64,000 nucleotides of DNA from Novosphingobium sp. Leaf2 (GTDB lineage Bacteria; Pseudomonadota; Alphaproteobacteria; Sphingomonadales; Sphingomonadaceae): positions 441,501 to 505,500 of the forward strand of contig NZ_LMJY01000001.1 of the NCBI RefSeq assembly GCF_001421325.1, written 5' to 3'. Positions 39,154 through 51,535 of the stretch are shown in pieces; positions within the stretch are counted from its first letter, which is position 1, and each line of letters begins with the position of its first letter. The notes beneath the pieces were generated by a model, which ran no database searches, was not told the DNA's origin, and saw only the letters and a list, made by a program, of their open reading frames with translations. A program made the position numbers and the translations under genes.

Positions 39154-40902
39154 ATGACTGAAACGAAGACGCTTTACGCCACGTTCGCCAACCACCTTTC
39201 CGCCGCCCTTGATGCGCTGGAAGCGGCCGGCACTTTGCCCGCCGGGCTCAAGCGCGGCGCGATTACGGTAGAGCCGCCGCGCGATCCCTCGCACGGCGAT
39301 CTGTCCACCAACGCAGCGATGGTGCTGGCCAAGCCCGCTGGCCTCAAACCGCGCGACGTGGCCGAGGCGCTGGCCGCCGAACTGGCCAAGCTGGACACGG
39401 TCACCAGCGTCGAGATCGCCGGGCCGGGCTTCATCAACCTGCGCGTGTCAGCAGCGGCGTGGCTGGCTGAATTGCGCACGATCGCGGTGCTGGGCGCGGA
39501 TTATGGCCGCTCGACCATGGGCGGCGGCGCGTGGGTCAATGTCGAATACGTGTCGGCCAACCCCACCGGACCGATGCACATGGGCCACTGCCGCGGCGCG
39601 GTGGTGGGTGACGCGCTGGCGAGCCTGCTGGAGTTTTCGGGCCACACCGTGACCCGCGAATACTACGTCAACGACGCCGGAGCACAGGTTCAGGTCCTCG
39701 CCCGGTCCGTTCATGTGCGCTATCGCGAGGCGCTGGGGCATGACGTGGGCGCAATCCCCGAGGGGCTGTATCCCGGCGAATACCTGATCCCGGTCGGCCA
39801 GCAACTGGCCGCCGAATTCGGGGATCGCTATGCCGATGCGCCCGAAGCGGAGTGGCTCACGCTGTTCCGCGAAAAGGCGGTGGCAGCGATGCTGGTGATG
39901 ATCAAGCAGGACTTGGCGCTGCTGGGTATTCACCACGATCTGTTCAGCTCCGAGGCCGAACTGCAGGCATCGGGCAAGCCGGACGAGGCCGAAGCGTGGC
40001 TGCGGTCCAAGGGGCTGGTCTACGACGGCGTGCTGGAAGCGCCCAAGGGCAAGACGCTGGAAGACTGGGAGGCGGTGGAATTGCCGCTGTTCCGCTCCAC
40101 GCAGTTCGGTGACGATCAGGACCGCCCGATCAAGAAGTCGGACGGGACGTGGACCTATTTTGGCGCGGATCTGGCCTACCACTTCCAGAAGGCGCAGAAT
40201 GCCGATGCGCTGGTGGATATCTGGGGCGCTGACCACGCGGGCACCGTAAAGCGCATCAAGGCTGCTGTGGCGGCGATGACCGGCGCTGATGGCGACCCCA
40301 CCCCGTTCGAGATCAAGCTGGTGCAGATGGTGCAACTGCTGCGCAACGGCGAGCCGGTGAAGATGTCCAAGCGTTCGGGCAATTTCGTGACGCTGGCGGA
40401 AGTGGTGCAGGAAGTGGGCAAGGATGTGGTGCGCTTCACCATGCTGACCCGCAAGCCTGAAGCGCAGATGGACTTTGACTTCGCCAAAGTGGTGGAAGCC
40501 TCCAAGGACAACCCGGTGTTCTACGTGCAGTATGCCAATGCCCGCGTGCATTCCACGCTGCGTAAGGGCCTCGCGGAGGGCGGCTTCACCCCGTCACCTA
40601 CGCATGTCGAGCGGCTTGGCGAGGAGGAGCTGGAACTGGTGAAGCTGGCCGCGCAATTCCCCCGCATTGTCGAAGCGGCCGCCGCTGCACGCGAAGCGCA
40701 CCGCATCGCCTTTTTCCTGGGCGATCTGGCCGCCGCCTTCCACGGCTACTGGAACGTTGGCAACGATCGGGTGGAAAAGCGTTTCATCGTGGCGCAGGAT
40801 GGCGAACTTACCTCCGCCCGGCTTTTCCTGGCCGCTCAGATCGGGCAGCTTGTCCGCAACGGCCTCGCGCTTCTCGGCGTTGAGGCGGTAGAGGAAATGT
40901 AA
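39154..40902 (+). CDS. argS: Arginyl-tRNA synthetase
   Basis: 582 aa from the ATG at 39154 (MTETKTLYATFANHL). Class I synthetase: HIGH-equivalent PTGPMHMGHCRGAVVGDA, KMSKS-equivalent VKMSKRSGNFV, and a C-terminal anticodon-binding DALR domain (about 465-582). It charges tRNA-Arg. The next gene starts 4 bp after its stop. Confidence 0.97.
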   Translation: MTETKTLYATFANHLSAALDALEAAGTLPAGLKRGAITVEPPRDPSHGDLSTNAAMVLAKPAGLKPRDVAEALAAELAKLDTVTSVEIAGPGFINLRVSAAAWLAELRTIAVLGADYGRSTMGGGAWVNVEYVSANPTGPMHMGHCRGAVVGDALASLLEFSGHTVTREYYVNDAGAQVQVLARSVHVRYREALGHDVGAIPEGLYPGEYLIPVGQQLAAEFGDRYADAPEAEWLTLFREKAVAAMLVMIKQDLALLGIHHDLFSSEAELQASGKPDEAEAWLRSKGLVYDGVLEAPKGKTLEDWEAVELPLFRSTQFGDDQDRPIKKSDGTWTYFGADLAYHFQKAQNADALVDIWGADHAGTVKRIKAAVAAMTGADGDPTPFEIKLVQMVQLLRNGEPVKMSKRSGNFVTLAEVVQEVGKDVVRFTMLTRKPEAQMDFDFAKVVEASKDNPVFYVQYANARVHSTLRKGLAEGGFTPSPTHVERLGEEELELVKLAAQFPRIVEAAAAAREAHRIAFFLGDLAAAFHGYWNVGNDRVEKRFIVAQDGELTSARLFLAAQIGQLVRNGLALLGVEAVEEM

Positions 40903-40906
40903 GATC

Positions 40907-41665
40907 ATGGCAGGCGCTGACGAAAGCTACTTTCCGCGGCCCGAAAACCGCAAGCCGGTGTTCGGCAACGGCTCTCCGACCAGCCCGTATTTCGAGGGCG
41001 ATGGCGGCGCGGCTGACACTTCGCGGCAGCTCGAACTGCCCGAAGACGTTCGCCTGCCGTGGCTGGAAGGCGACGACGAGGATTACGAGAATGAACGCCA
41101 CGGCGGCATCGGCCAGGGGCTGGTGCTGGGCGCGCTCGGCCTGTTGGCGCTGCTGGTTATTGCCGGCGGCGTGATATGGGCGGTGAAAAGCCGCCCGTCG
41201 CCAACGCTGGTTGCCGATGGCGGTGTGATCGCCGCGCCCAAGACGCCGTACAAGGTGCGCCCCTCCAATCCCGGCGGCGAAGTGGTGGCCGGCACGGGCG
41301 ATACCAGCTTCGCGGTGGCTGAGGGACAGTCGCGCTCACCCCAGATAGACAAGAGCGACGATACGCCCGCGCCGGGCTTTACCGCAGCCGGGGCATCTTC
41401 CGCCGAAAAGGCAGAAGCGGCGCCTGCTGGGGGCGTGGGCGTACAGATCGGCGCCTACGCTAACCGCGATCAGGCCGAGGCAGGCTGGGCCACGCTCAAG
41501 TCACAGTACGAGCCACTGGGCGCGGTCAATCATCGCATCGTGCAGGGCAAGGCCGATATCGGCACCGTCTATCGTCTACAGGCCGTGCCGGGAGACAGCG
41601 CCGCAGCCCGCTCGCTGTGTGCGGGCATGAAGGCTGCCGGACTAAGCTGCCAGGTCAAGAACTGA
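40907..41665 (+). CDS. SPOR-domain protein, single-pass inner membrane
   Basis: 252 aa. A cytoplasmic N-terminal part (about 1-62), one transmembrane helix (GLVLGALGLLALLVIAGGVI, about 68-87), a periplasmic linker, and a C-terminal SPOR domain (VGVQIGAYANRDQAEAGW to the end) that binds denuded glycan strands at division sites. Coupled to argS. A role at the septum is inferred from SPOR. Confidence 0.9.
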   Translation: MAGADESYFPRPENRKPVFGNGSPTSPYFEGDGGAADTSRQLELPEDVRLPWLEGDDEDYENERHGGIGQGLVLGALGLLALLVIAGGVIWAVKSRPSPTLVADGGVIAAPKTPYKVRPSNPGGEVVAGTGDTSFAVAEGQSRSPQIDKSDDTPAPGFTAAGASSAEKAEAAPAGGVGVQIGAYANRDQAEAGWATLKSQYEPLGAVNHRIVQGKADIGTVYRLQAVPGDSAAARSLCAGMKAAGLSCQVKN

Positions 41666-41677
41666 ACCCGAAATAAA

Positions 41678-41700
41678 CTCTCCCGGATTGTCCGGGAGAG
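41678..41700 (-). terminator. gyrB terminator
   Basis: CTCTCCCGGA (41678-41687), loop TTG, TCCGGGAGAG (41691-41700). On the minus strand the hairpin is followed by TTTATTT, which gives a normal U-tract, 10 bp after the gyrB stop. Confidence 0.88.
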
Positions 41701-41709
41701 CATGGTTCG

Positions 41710-44518
<2,809 letters not shown>

Positions 44519-44750
44519 TGGTATGCTCCTGCAAACATTCTTTTCATTTTATCGCATGCATGGGGCGTTTCGCCGTCATGCTGCAAGTGCGAAATAGGCT
44601 CGATTGAATTTGATGCAACTTCGTTTCGAGCAAAGAGAGTTGCGCGTTGTGCAACTGCGCCCACACGCCGCCCCAATCAGCCTGCTGCCAGCGCTCCCCT
44701 CCTGCACACGGCCTCTGGACAGCTACAGCGCGCGCGATTAGGTGCCCGAC

Positions 44751-46310
44751 ATGAATATCCAGACCACCGAATCCGTCCTGATCGTCGATTTCGGCAGCCA
44801 GGTGACCCAGCTTATCGCGCGCCGCGTGCGCGAAGCCGGTGTCTATTCCGAGATCGCGCCGTTCACTACTGCCGAGGAAGCGTTCCACCGTCTAGATCCG
44901 GTGGGCATCATCCTGTCAGGATCGCCGGCCTCGGTACTGGATGAGGAAGGGCCGCGGATTCCTGCCGCGATCCTGGAAAGCGGCCGCCCGATCCTGGGCA
45001 TCTGCTACGGCCAGCAATCGCTGATGCATCAGATGGGTGGCTCGGTCAGCGGCGGGGACGGCGGCGAATTCGGCCGCGCGTTCATCGAGATCCAGGATGG
45101 CTGCGCGCTGTTCAACGGCTTGTGGAGCGTCGGCGAAAAGCACCAGGTGTGGATGAGTCATGGCGACAAGGTGACCAGCCTGGCGCCCGGTTTCCGCCCG
45201 GTGGCATCAAGCCCCGGCGCCCCGTTCGCGGTCGTCGCTAACGATGACAAGCGCATCTACGCCATGCAGTTCCACCCCGAAGTGGTGCACACGCCCGATG
45301 GCGGCAAGCTGCTCAAGAACTTCGTGCGCCATGTCTGCGGGATGCCCGGTGACTGGACGATGGCGGAATTTCGCAAGACCAAGATCGACGAGATCCGCGC
45401 GCAAGTGGGCAGCGGCCGGGTCATCTGCGGTCTGTCGGGCGGTGTCGATTCCGCCGTGGCGGCGGTGCTGATCCACGAAGCGATCGGCGACCAGCTGACC
45501 TGCGTGTTCGTGGACCACGGCCTGATGCGCCTTGGCGAGGCGGATCAGGTCGTCTCACTGTTCCGCGGGCATTACAACATTCCTCTCGTCCACGTGGATG
45601 CCTCCACCTTGTTTCTCAAAGGATTGGAAGGGCTCACTGATCCTGAGGCCAAGCGCAAGTTCATCGGCAAGACCTTCATTGACGTGTTCGAGGACGAAGC
45701 GAGGAAGATCGGCGGCGCGGAATTTCTGGCGCAAGGCACGCTTTATCCCGACGTCATCGAATCGGTCAGCTTCACCGGCGGGCCTTCGGTCACGATCAAG
45801 AGCCACCACAATGTCGGCGGCCTGCCCGAGCGCATGAACATGAAGCTGGTCGAGCCGTTGCGCGAACTGTTCAAGGACGAAGTGCGCGATCTGGGCCGCG
45901 AGCTGGGCCTGCCCGATGTGTTCGTAGGGCGCCACCCGTTCCCGGGGCCGGGCCTGGCCATCCGCATACCGGGCGAAGTGACCCGCGAACGCTGCGACAT
46001 CCTGCGCAAGGCCGATGCCGTCTACCTCGAAGAAATCCGCAACGCGGGACTATACGATGCGATCTGGCAGGCGTTCGCCGTACTGCTCCCGGTCAAGACC
46101 GTGGGCGTGATGGGCGATGGCCGCACCTACGACAGCGTTTGCGGCCTGCGCGCCGTCACGTCCACCGATGGCATGACCGCCGACATCTACCCCTTCGACG
46201 CCGCGTTCCTGAGCCGCGTCGCCACGCGCATCATCAACGAGGTAAAGGGCATCAACCGCGTGGTCTATGACTACACATCGAAGCCGCCCGGCACGATCGA
46301 GTGGGAATGA
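44751..46310 (+). CDS. guaA: GMP synthase (glutamine-hydrolysing)
   Basis: 519 aa from the ATG at 44751 ([20 protein letters not shown]). The class I glutamine amidotransferase domain has Cys85 in LGICYGQQS and the His/Glu in QFHPEVVHT. The ATP pyrophosphatase domain has [15 protein letters not shown] and ends with the GMPS dimerisation part ([11 protein letters not shown]). Its last 12 bases form the left copy of a 12-bp direct repeat, so the gene remains intact after island insertion. Confidence 0.97.
   Translation: MNIQTTESVLIVDFGSQVTQLIARRVREAGVYSEIAPFTTAEEAFHRLDPVGIILSGSPASVLDEEGPRIPAAILESGRPILGICYGQQSLMHQMGGSVSGGDGGEFGRAFIEIQDGCALFNGLWSVGEKHQVWMSHGDKVTSLAPGFRPVASSPGAPFAVVANDDKRIYAMQFHPEVVHTPDGGKLLKNFVRHVCGMPGDWTMAEFRKTKIDEIRAQVGSGRVICGLSGGVDSAVAAVLIHEAIGDQLTCVFVDHGLMRLGEADQVVSLFRGHYNIPLVHVDASTLFLKGLEGLTDPEAKRKFIGKTFIDVFEDEARKIGGAEFLAQGTLYPDVIESVSFTGGPSVTIKSHHNVGGLPERMNMKLVEPLRELFKDEVRDLGRELGLPDVFVGRHPFPGPGLAIRIPGEVTRERCDILRKADAVYLEEIRNAGLYDAIWQAFAVLLPVKTVGVMGDGRTYDSVCGLRAVTSTDGMTADIYPFDAAFLSRVATRIINEVKGINRVVYDYTSKPPGTIEWE
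46299..46310 (+). repeat. attL-like 12-bp direct repeat at guaA 3' end
   Basis: GAGTGGGAATGA, the last nine coding bases plus stop codon of guaA. The identical 12 bases recur at 59018-59029. The guaA 3' end is a known integration site for genomic islands with a tyrosine recombinase next to it. Confidence 0.8.
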
Positions 46311-46314
46311 TTTA

Positions 46315-46333
46315 GGCCCCTCCAGAGGGGGCC
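46315..46333 (+). terminator. Hairpin just after guaA
   Basis: GGCCCC (46315-46320) pairs with GGGGCC (46328-46333) 5 bp after the guaA stop. There is no U-tract. It lies inside the island, so the original guaA terminator has been displaced. Confidence 0.5.
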
Positions 46334-46423
46334 GGGACTACGCCGGAATACGACGTAAGTGTCTGATAAAATTTATTTTTATCGCAGCGACGTTCAACGA
46401 CAATCGGTGGGTAGCATTCAAAT

Positions 46424-46510
46424 CCGTCAGGTGATCTGACGGTATCGCCTCCCCTTGTTCATCGCCAAAATCGCCGTTACCGTCAGGGATACAACAGCCC
46501 ATGACGGTAA
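46424..46510. repeat. Four CCGTCA/TGACGG elements in two inverted pairs
   Basis: CCGTCAG (46424) with CTGACGG (46436-46442), then TTACCGTCA (46477-46485) with TGACGGTAA (46502-46510) followed by six T. They lie between attL and the integrase gene. They could be arm-type recombinase sites, an excisionase/regulator site, or (the second pair with its T-run) a terminator. Confidence 0.6.
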
Positions 46511-46604
46511 TTTTTTCCGCCTAAGCCACTGGAAACGGTGTGCTTTTCGGGTCGGGAGAGGTGCGTTTTGGGGGTGACCATAAAAATGATCGGAGGCCCT
46601 GGCA

Positions 46605-47008
46605 ATGTTGACCGACGCAGCACTCAAGCATTTGAAACCAAAAGAGAAAGCGTACAAGGTTACGGACCGTGACGGCATGTATGTGCGCGTCGGGACGAAC
46701 GGCACCATTTCCTTCCGCCTGGATTACCGTCTGAACGGCAGGCGGGAGACCGTAACTATCGGAAAATACGGGCCTTCCGGCGTTTCGCTGGCACGCGCCC
46801 GAGAGAAGTGCATCGACGCCAAGCGCATGGTCCAGGAAGGGCTATCGCCTTCAATTGAAAAGCAAAGGGACAAGCGCCGGATCAAGGAGGCCAAGAGCTT
46901 TGGCCAGTTCGGCGAGAAGTGGCTGACTGCGGCGCCGATGGCCGACAGCACCCGCGCGATGCGCCGCTCGATCTTCGAGCGTGAACTGCTGCCTGCGTGG
47001 CGCAATCG
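46605..47008 (+). pseudogene. Tyrosine recombinase (integrase), 3'-truncated
   Basis: About 133 residues of a P4-type integrase: MLTDAALKHLKPKEKAYKV starts the DUF4102 arm-binding domain, with the following VTIGKYGPSGVSLARAREK, then the start of the core-binding domain up to ERELLPAWRNRLL. There the homology stops and the frame runs into DNA that is antisense to a PepSY gene. The whole catalytic domain (R..HxxR..Y) is missing, so the protein cannot recombine DNA. Its position next to attL fits an island integrase. Confidence 0.85.
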
Positions 47009-47009
47009 G

Positions 47010-47665
47010 CTCCTGTTCAGAAGCGTGCCAACGGCAGAGGTGCGATGCAGCCACTGCCACAAGCGCGGACGCAAGCGCGATCCGCAACCAACGATCCAGT
47101 CGATCTGTCGCACCGAAGAAGGAAGCACTCAGCAATGTCGCCGCGCTGACCATCAGCCAAATCAGCGTCGGCAATGCCTCGCTCGTGCCGATCAGTGTAC
47201 CCCCGACGGCAAGTGCAATGCCAAGCGGCTGTCCCCATTTGATAGCGAGCCATAGCTGCTCGCAGACCGGAGCCGGATGCCCCTTGTCACGTCGACGGCG
47301 GAGCCAAATCTGCGTGCCGGTTGATGTCGTCACGCAGAGTGCGATCCCGAGCAGGCCATAGGCAATCTTCACACCTATGCCGCCGAACCATCCGAAATGG
47401 ATGGGCTGGGTCGCCAAGAGAAGTCGTTGCGGGAACGAGTGCGGCCGGGTCACGCTGGAGTAAATCTGCCGGCCATCACCGTCGAATACGATCCGCGTAG
47501 CACGGAGCAGCGGATCCGCGTTGCGCAAACCGATCCCCATCCGCTGGCCGCGCGTGCCCGGCTGCTGTATGTCGATCGCCTCGATCACGGCAGTGGGCGA
47601 TGATCGACGAACCCGCTCCACCAGAGGAGTGATTGGCGGCAGCGGTTGGGCACGCACATCATGCT
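47010..47665 (-). pseudogene. PepSY-associated transmembrane protein fragment (PiuB-like)
   Basis: A minus-strand open stretch of about 215 codons has HFGWFGGIGVKIAYGLLGIA and three hydrophobic helices, followed by TSTGTQIWLRRRR, typical of the C-terminal half of PepSY_TM proteins found with siderophore receptors. It has no start region (junction about 47660) and no natural end (it runs into the integrase antisense at about 47008). The open frame itself extends to 48521 and 46851, but those parts are shadows. PepSY_TM proteins of this type are thought to be ferric-siderophore reductases. Confidence 0.75.
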
Positions 47666-48467
47666 CAGGAATCCGCGTGAAGCCGCCAGCGCTATACGCT
47701 GTGCCGCAAAGCGAGGGATCGCGCCCGCCCAGCTCGTTTATGGCCAACTCCTGCTCGATGGCCGCGGTGTGGTGCGCGATCCCGTCGCGGCGCTGACCTG
47801 GTTCGAGCGCGCCGCCGAAAGTGGCGAGTCCGAAGCCTGGAATATGGTCGGGCGCTGCCATGAAAAAGGCTGGGGGACGCCGCAGGACTATCGCCGCGCG
47901 ATGCCCTATTTCGAGCGAGCAATCGCGCTCGATCATGTCTGGGCCAGGGTCAACCTCGCCCAGATCCTGATGCGCCTCGGCAACCCCGCCGAGCGGCCGC
48001 GCGCCTATCGTCTGTTCGAGGAAGCCGCCAAGGCTGGTAATCTCAAGGCGATCAATTCGCTGGCCCGATTTCTCGAGGAAGGCTGGGCCGGACCTGCCGA
48101 TCCGCCGCGGGCGGTCGCCCTCTACCGCCTCGCGGCCGGGCAAGGCGACCACTGGGCGCAGTTTAACCTCGCCACCTTGCTCTATGCCCAAGGCAATCAC
48201 GCCGAGGCGCTGAATTGGCTCGGTCGCTGCGTCGAGAACAGCGACGATGGTTTTCGCGGTCGCGTAGCTGCGGTCCTGCTCGACCAACCGGACGATCGGT
48301 TGCGCGCCATCGGCGCCGAAGCTCTTGCACGGTGCAAGCCGCTCGCGTCGCCGCCAGCGCCTCACGAACCGCCGCGCAGGCGCTTCACGGCGCTTGGGCG
48401 CGTGCTCCAGCGCGTGAGCCCCTTCAAGCCGCCGGGCGCTCGTGTCGCGTCCTTCAGCCGTCGCTGA
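47661..48467 (+). CDS. Sel1-repeat protein, probably missing a few N-terminal residues
   Basis: 268 aa from the ATG at 47661 (MLRNPREAASAIRCAAKRG). Sel1-like repeats of about 36 aa follow: AQLVYGQLLLDGRGV, AWNMVGRCHEKGWGTPQDY, ARVNLAQILMRLGN, AINSLARFLEEGWAG, AQFNLATLLYAQGN. The C-terminus is basic and disordered. In related sphingomonad clusters a Sel1 protein stands before the TonB-dependent receptor. Homology starts immediately at the junction with the PepSY fragment, so the natural start may have been lost. Confidence 0.75.
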   Translation: MLRNPREAASAIRCAAKRGIAPAQLVYGQLLLDGRGVVRDPVAALTWFERAAESGESEAWNMVGRCHEKGWGTPQDYRRAMPYFERAIALDHVWARVNLAQILMRLGNPAERPRAYRLFEEAAKAGNLKAINSLARFLEEGWAGPADPPRAVALYRLAAGQGDHWAQFNLATLLYAQGNHAEALNWLGRCVENSDDGFRGRVAAVLLDQPDDRLRAIGAEALARCKPLASPPAPHEPPRRRFTALGRVLQRVSPFKPPGARVASFSRR

Positions 48468-48528
48468 ACCACCCAATTCATAGCCGCGCGTCGTCGCGGC
48501 CCACCTTACGATCGAGGCCAAGATAGCA

Positions 48529-50847
48529 ATGCAGTCACCATCTTTACGCTCTCACACCAGTGCGGCGCGCAACAGCCTCTCGGCCTCATCGCTTTCCGCC
48601 GGCCTTGCCACGGGGCTGATGTTGCTTGGCGCCGGCAAGGCGCACGCCCAGGACAATTCGCCTCCAGCCGACAAGCAGGATGCGCCTGTCCAGCTCGGTC
48701 CGGTTCGCGTCGGCGCGGCCGACGAGACCGGCAGCGGCCCTAACACCCTCCGCCACGGCACCAAGCTCGATCGCCTTCCCGGCGACATCCAGAGCACGCC
48801 GCAAACCATCACCGTCATACCGCAGGTCGTGATCGAACAGCGGCAGGCGACGACGATCGACCAGGTGCTGAAATATGTGCCGGGGGTCACGGTAGCGACG
48901 GGCGAAGGCGGCGGCGGCATGAACGGCGATGCGTTCCGCATCCGCGGCTTCGATGCCAAGGGCGACGTCTATGTCGATGGCCTGCGCGATTTTGGCGCCT
49001 ACGTTCGCGATTCCTTCGCCGTCGAGAGCGTCGAGGTTTTCAAGGGATCGACGTCAGAAAGCTTCGGTAACGGATCGACCGGTGGCGTCATCAACCAGAC
49101 CAGCAAGACCGCACATCTCGGCGACAGCTACAGTGTCACCGGCACGCTCGGCAGCGGGCTCCAGAAACGCATCGTCGCCGACGTCAACCAGCAGGTCAAC
49201 GACACGACCGCTGTGCGCATCGTCGGCATGTGGCACGATCAGGACATGGTCGATCGCGACCATGTCTACGCCAAGCGCTGGGGCGTGCTCGGCTCGCTCG
49301 GCTTCGGCCTTGGGACGTCAACGACCTTCACGCTCAACTATATGCACCAGCATGGCGATCGGCGCCCCGACATGGGCGCGCCGATCCCGATGCCGCCGGC
49401 CGGCTATACGGGCTACACGCTTCCCGTCACCGAATATGGCGTGCCGAAAGACAGCTACTTCGGCAAGGAATCCGATCGCGACCGCACCAACGTCGACATG
49501 GTGACCGCGCGTTTCCATGCGGAGGTCAATGACTGGCTGACCATCTCGAACGACACGCGTTGGGCGCGCTACACGCGGTGGATGCCGTTCACGCCCACCA
49601 TCTGCGGGATGGGCTTCGGTGGCTTCGCGGATTTCGGGACCTGCTCAACCGACGTACTCGCCGGCAATCTAAATACGCCTTACACGGTTTGGCCGGTCGT
49701 CGGCGACACGCAGAAGAGCACTGGTGGTCAGAATATCACGACGGCGATCGCGCGGTTCGATACGGGCGGCATCAAGCATGAACTGATCGCCGGCGTCGAC
49801 GCATACTATCAGCGCAACCTGTTCGGGAGCCTGACGGGCTCCAGCTTGCGAACCGGCGGCACGCTGCTCGCCTCCGACTTCGCTAATCCTCCTGGTTTCA
49901 CGATTTCCGAAGCCGGCGGGCGGATCCGCGCCCGAGCGTGGGATATCGGACTCTTCGCCAGCGATCAGGCCTGGCTCACACAAACCCTCTCGGTGACCGC
50001 CGGCCTGCGGTGGGACAGCTATACCGCCAAGTCGACGACACAGGCGGCGGACGGCAGCTACCCGCCTTATGCGAAGAGCGTCACGCATTTCCTCAGCCCG
50101 AAGGCATCGCTGAACTGGGAGCCGAGCCCAGGTCAGCACTATTATTTCAGCTATGCGCGCTCCTTCACGCCGGCCGGGCAGAACATAAGCTTCCAGGGCA
50201 CGGTCTCCCCGGGCCAGCCTAACCTCGAACCGGACAAGAACCATACGCTGGAACTTGGCGGCAAATGGAGCCTGATCGGCGACCAGCTCGGAGCAACCGC
50301 TGCCGTGTTCCGCACGGTCAAGAATCGGGGCAGCTATAGCGACCCGGTAACCGGGGCTTCCGTGGCAAGCGGCGAGCGGGATCGGGTGCAGGGCATCGAA
50401 CTGGGACTGACCGGCAAGATTACCAGAGCCTGGGAAGTCCAGGCCTCGTACAGCTATTACGACAGCAAGATCCTCGCGGCGGCGCCGCTGAGCGTCTTTG
50501 TCCCCGTCGACACGACAGGGAATGACGTAGCCTATGTCTCCAAAAACAACGTGGCGCTGTGGACGACCTATGACGTCGCCACCCTGATCCCCGGTTTACC
50601 GGGGAGGCTGCTGATCGGCGGCGGCGTCAATTACCGCAGCCATTATAACGGCGATCCGACCGAGATATACCGGATCCCGGCCGCAACCACATTCGATGGT
50701 CTGATCTCGTGGGAGGACGATCGCTATCGGGTCGCGCTCAACGTGACCAACCTCACCAACAAGCTCAGCTACACCTCCGCCTTCTTCTATCGTGCCGAGG
50801 TGGCACCGGGCCGGACCTTCACCGGAACGATCGCCGTGAAGTTCTGA
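48529..50847 (+). CDS. TonB-dependent siderophore receptor (Fiu/PiuA-like)
   Basis: 772 aa. The signal peptide ends near residue 38 (GKAHAQDN). The plug domain contains TPQTITVIPQVVIEQRQATT, then FRIRGFDAKGDVYVDGLRDF and VEVFKGSTSESFGNGSTGG, as in catecholate receptors. The 22-strand barrel ends FTGTIAVKF with the terminal aromatic needed for outer membrane insertion. Being followed by a PKHD hydroxylase and tonB, it is the uptake gate of a piu-type system. The actual ligand is unknown. Confidence 0.93.
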   Translation: MQSPSLRSHTSAARNSLSASSLSAGLATGLMLLGAGKAHAQDNSPPADKQDAPVQLGPVRVGAADETGSGPNTLRHGTKLDRLPGDIQSTPQTITVIPQVVIEQRQATTIDQVLKYVPGVTVATGEGGGGMNGDAFRIRGFDAKGDVYVDGLRDFGAYVRDSFAVESVEVFKGSTSESFGNGSTGGVINQTSKTAHLGDSYSVTGTLGSGLQKRIVADVNQQVNDTTAVRIVGMWHDQDMVDRDHVYAKRWGVLGSLGFGLGTSTTFTLNYMHQHGDRRPDMGAPIPMPPAGYTGYTLPVTEYGVPKDSYFGKESDRDRTNVDMVTARFHAEVNDWLTISNDTRWARYTRWMPFTPTICGMGFGGFADFGTCSTDVLAGNLNTPYTVWPVVGDTQKSTGGQNITTAIARFDTGGIKHELIAGVDAYYQRNLFGSLTGSSLRTGGTLLASDFANPPGFTISEAGGRIRARAWDIGLFASDQAWLTQTLSVTAGLRWDSYTAKSTTQAADGSYPPYAKSVTHFLSPKASLNWEPSPGQHYYFSYARSFTPAGQNISFQGTVSPGQPNLEPDKNHTLELGGKWSLIGDQLGATAAVFRTVKNRGSYSDPVTGASVASGERDRVQGIELGLTGKITRAWEVQASYSYYDSKILAAAPLSVFVPVDTTGNDVAYVSKNNVALWTTYDVATLIPGLPGRLLIGGGVNYRSHYNGDPTEIYRIPAATTFDGLISWEDDRYRVALNVTNLTNKLSYTSAFFYRAEVAPGRTFTGTIAVKF

Positions 50848-50851
50848 AGCC

Positions 50852-51535
50852 ATGCTGGTCGAGATACCGAACGTGCTGACCACGGCCGAACTCGCCGAGA
50901 TCCGTCGCATCATCGATGCGGCGGACCTTGTCGACGGCCGCGCGACGGCGGGCGAGCAGGCTGCTCACGCCAAGCGTAACCTCCAGCTTCCGCAGGAAGG
51001 CCAGGCCGCGCGCGATGCGGGCGAGATCGTGCTCAAGGCGCTGGGCCGCAATCCGCTGTTCAACAGCGTTGCGCTGCCGTTCCGCGTCCTGCCGCCGCTG
51101 TTCAACCGCTACGAAGTCGGAATGGCGTTTGACGCCCATGTCGACGGCGCGGTGCGTGCCATGCCCTGGGGTGGCCCACGGATGCGTGCGGACGTGTCGT
51201 CGACACTCTTCCTCACCGACCCTGATGACTATGACGGCGGCGAGCTGCTGATCGAGCACGCCTATGGGACCAGCAGTGTCAAGCTGCCTGCCGGCGCGAT
51301 GATCGTCTACCCGGCTGGTAGCCTCCACCGGGTCAACCCGGTTACACGCGGCACGCGGACCTCGGCCTTCTTCTGGACCCAGTCGATGCTCAAGGACGAC
51401 GGGCTGCGCGCGCTGCTCTACGACCTGGACATGGCGATCATCGAGGTGCGTCAGCAGCTCGGGCAGGACACGCACGGCACGCTTAGCCTTACCGGTGTCT
51501 ATCATAACCTGCTGCGTCGCGCGGTCGAGCTATGA
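50852..51535 (+). CDS. PKHD-type Fe(II)/2-oxoglutarate hydroxylase (PiuC/YbiX-like)
   Basis: 227 aa, the family's usual length. Iron ligands are His96 and Asp98 (FDAHVDGAV) and His159 (GSLHRVNPV); Arg169 of TRGTR should bind 2-oxoglutarate. PiuC/YbiX proteins accompany catecholate siderophore receptors; their substrate is not established. It starts 4 bp after the receptor and overlaps the tonB start as ATGA. Confidence 0.93.
   Translation: MLVEIPNVLTTAELAEIRRIIDAADLVDGRATAGEQAAHAKRNLQLPQEGQAARDAGEIVLKALGRNPLFNSVALPFRVLPPLFNRYEVGMAFDAHVDGAVRAMPWGGPRMRADVSSTLFLTDPDDYDGGELLIEHAYGTSSVKLPAGAMIVYPAGSLHRVNPVTRGTRTSAFFWTQSMLKDDGLRALLYDLDMAIIEVRQQLGQDTHGTLSLTGVYHNLLRRAVEL

Noticed and set aside
46851..48521. 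One 556-codon minus-strand frame over the integrase, PepSY and Sel1 region
   Set aside because: Only the middle part (about 47010-47665) resembles a protein family. The ends are antisense to the integrase and Sel1 genes, so it is a chimeric shadow, not one gene.
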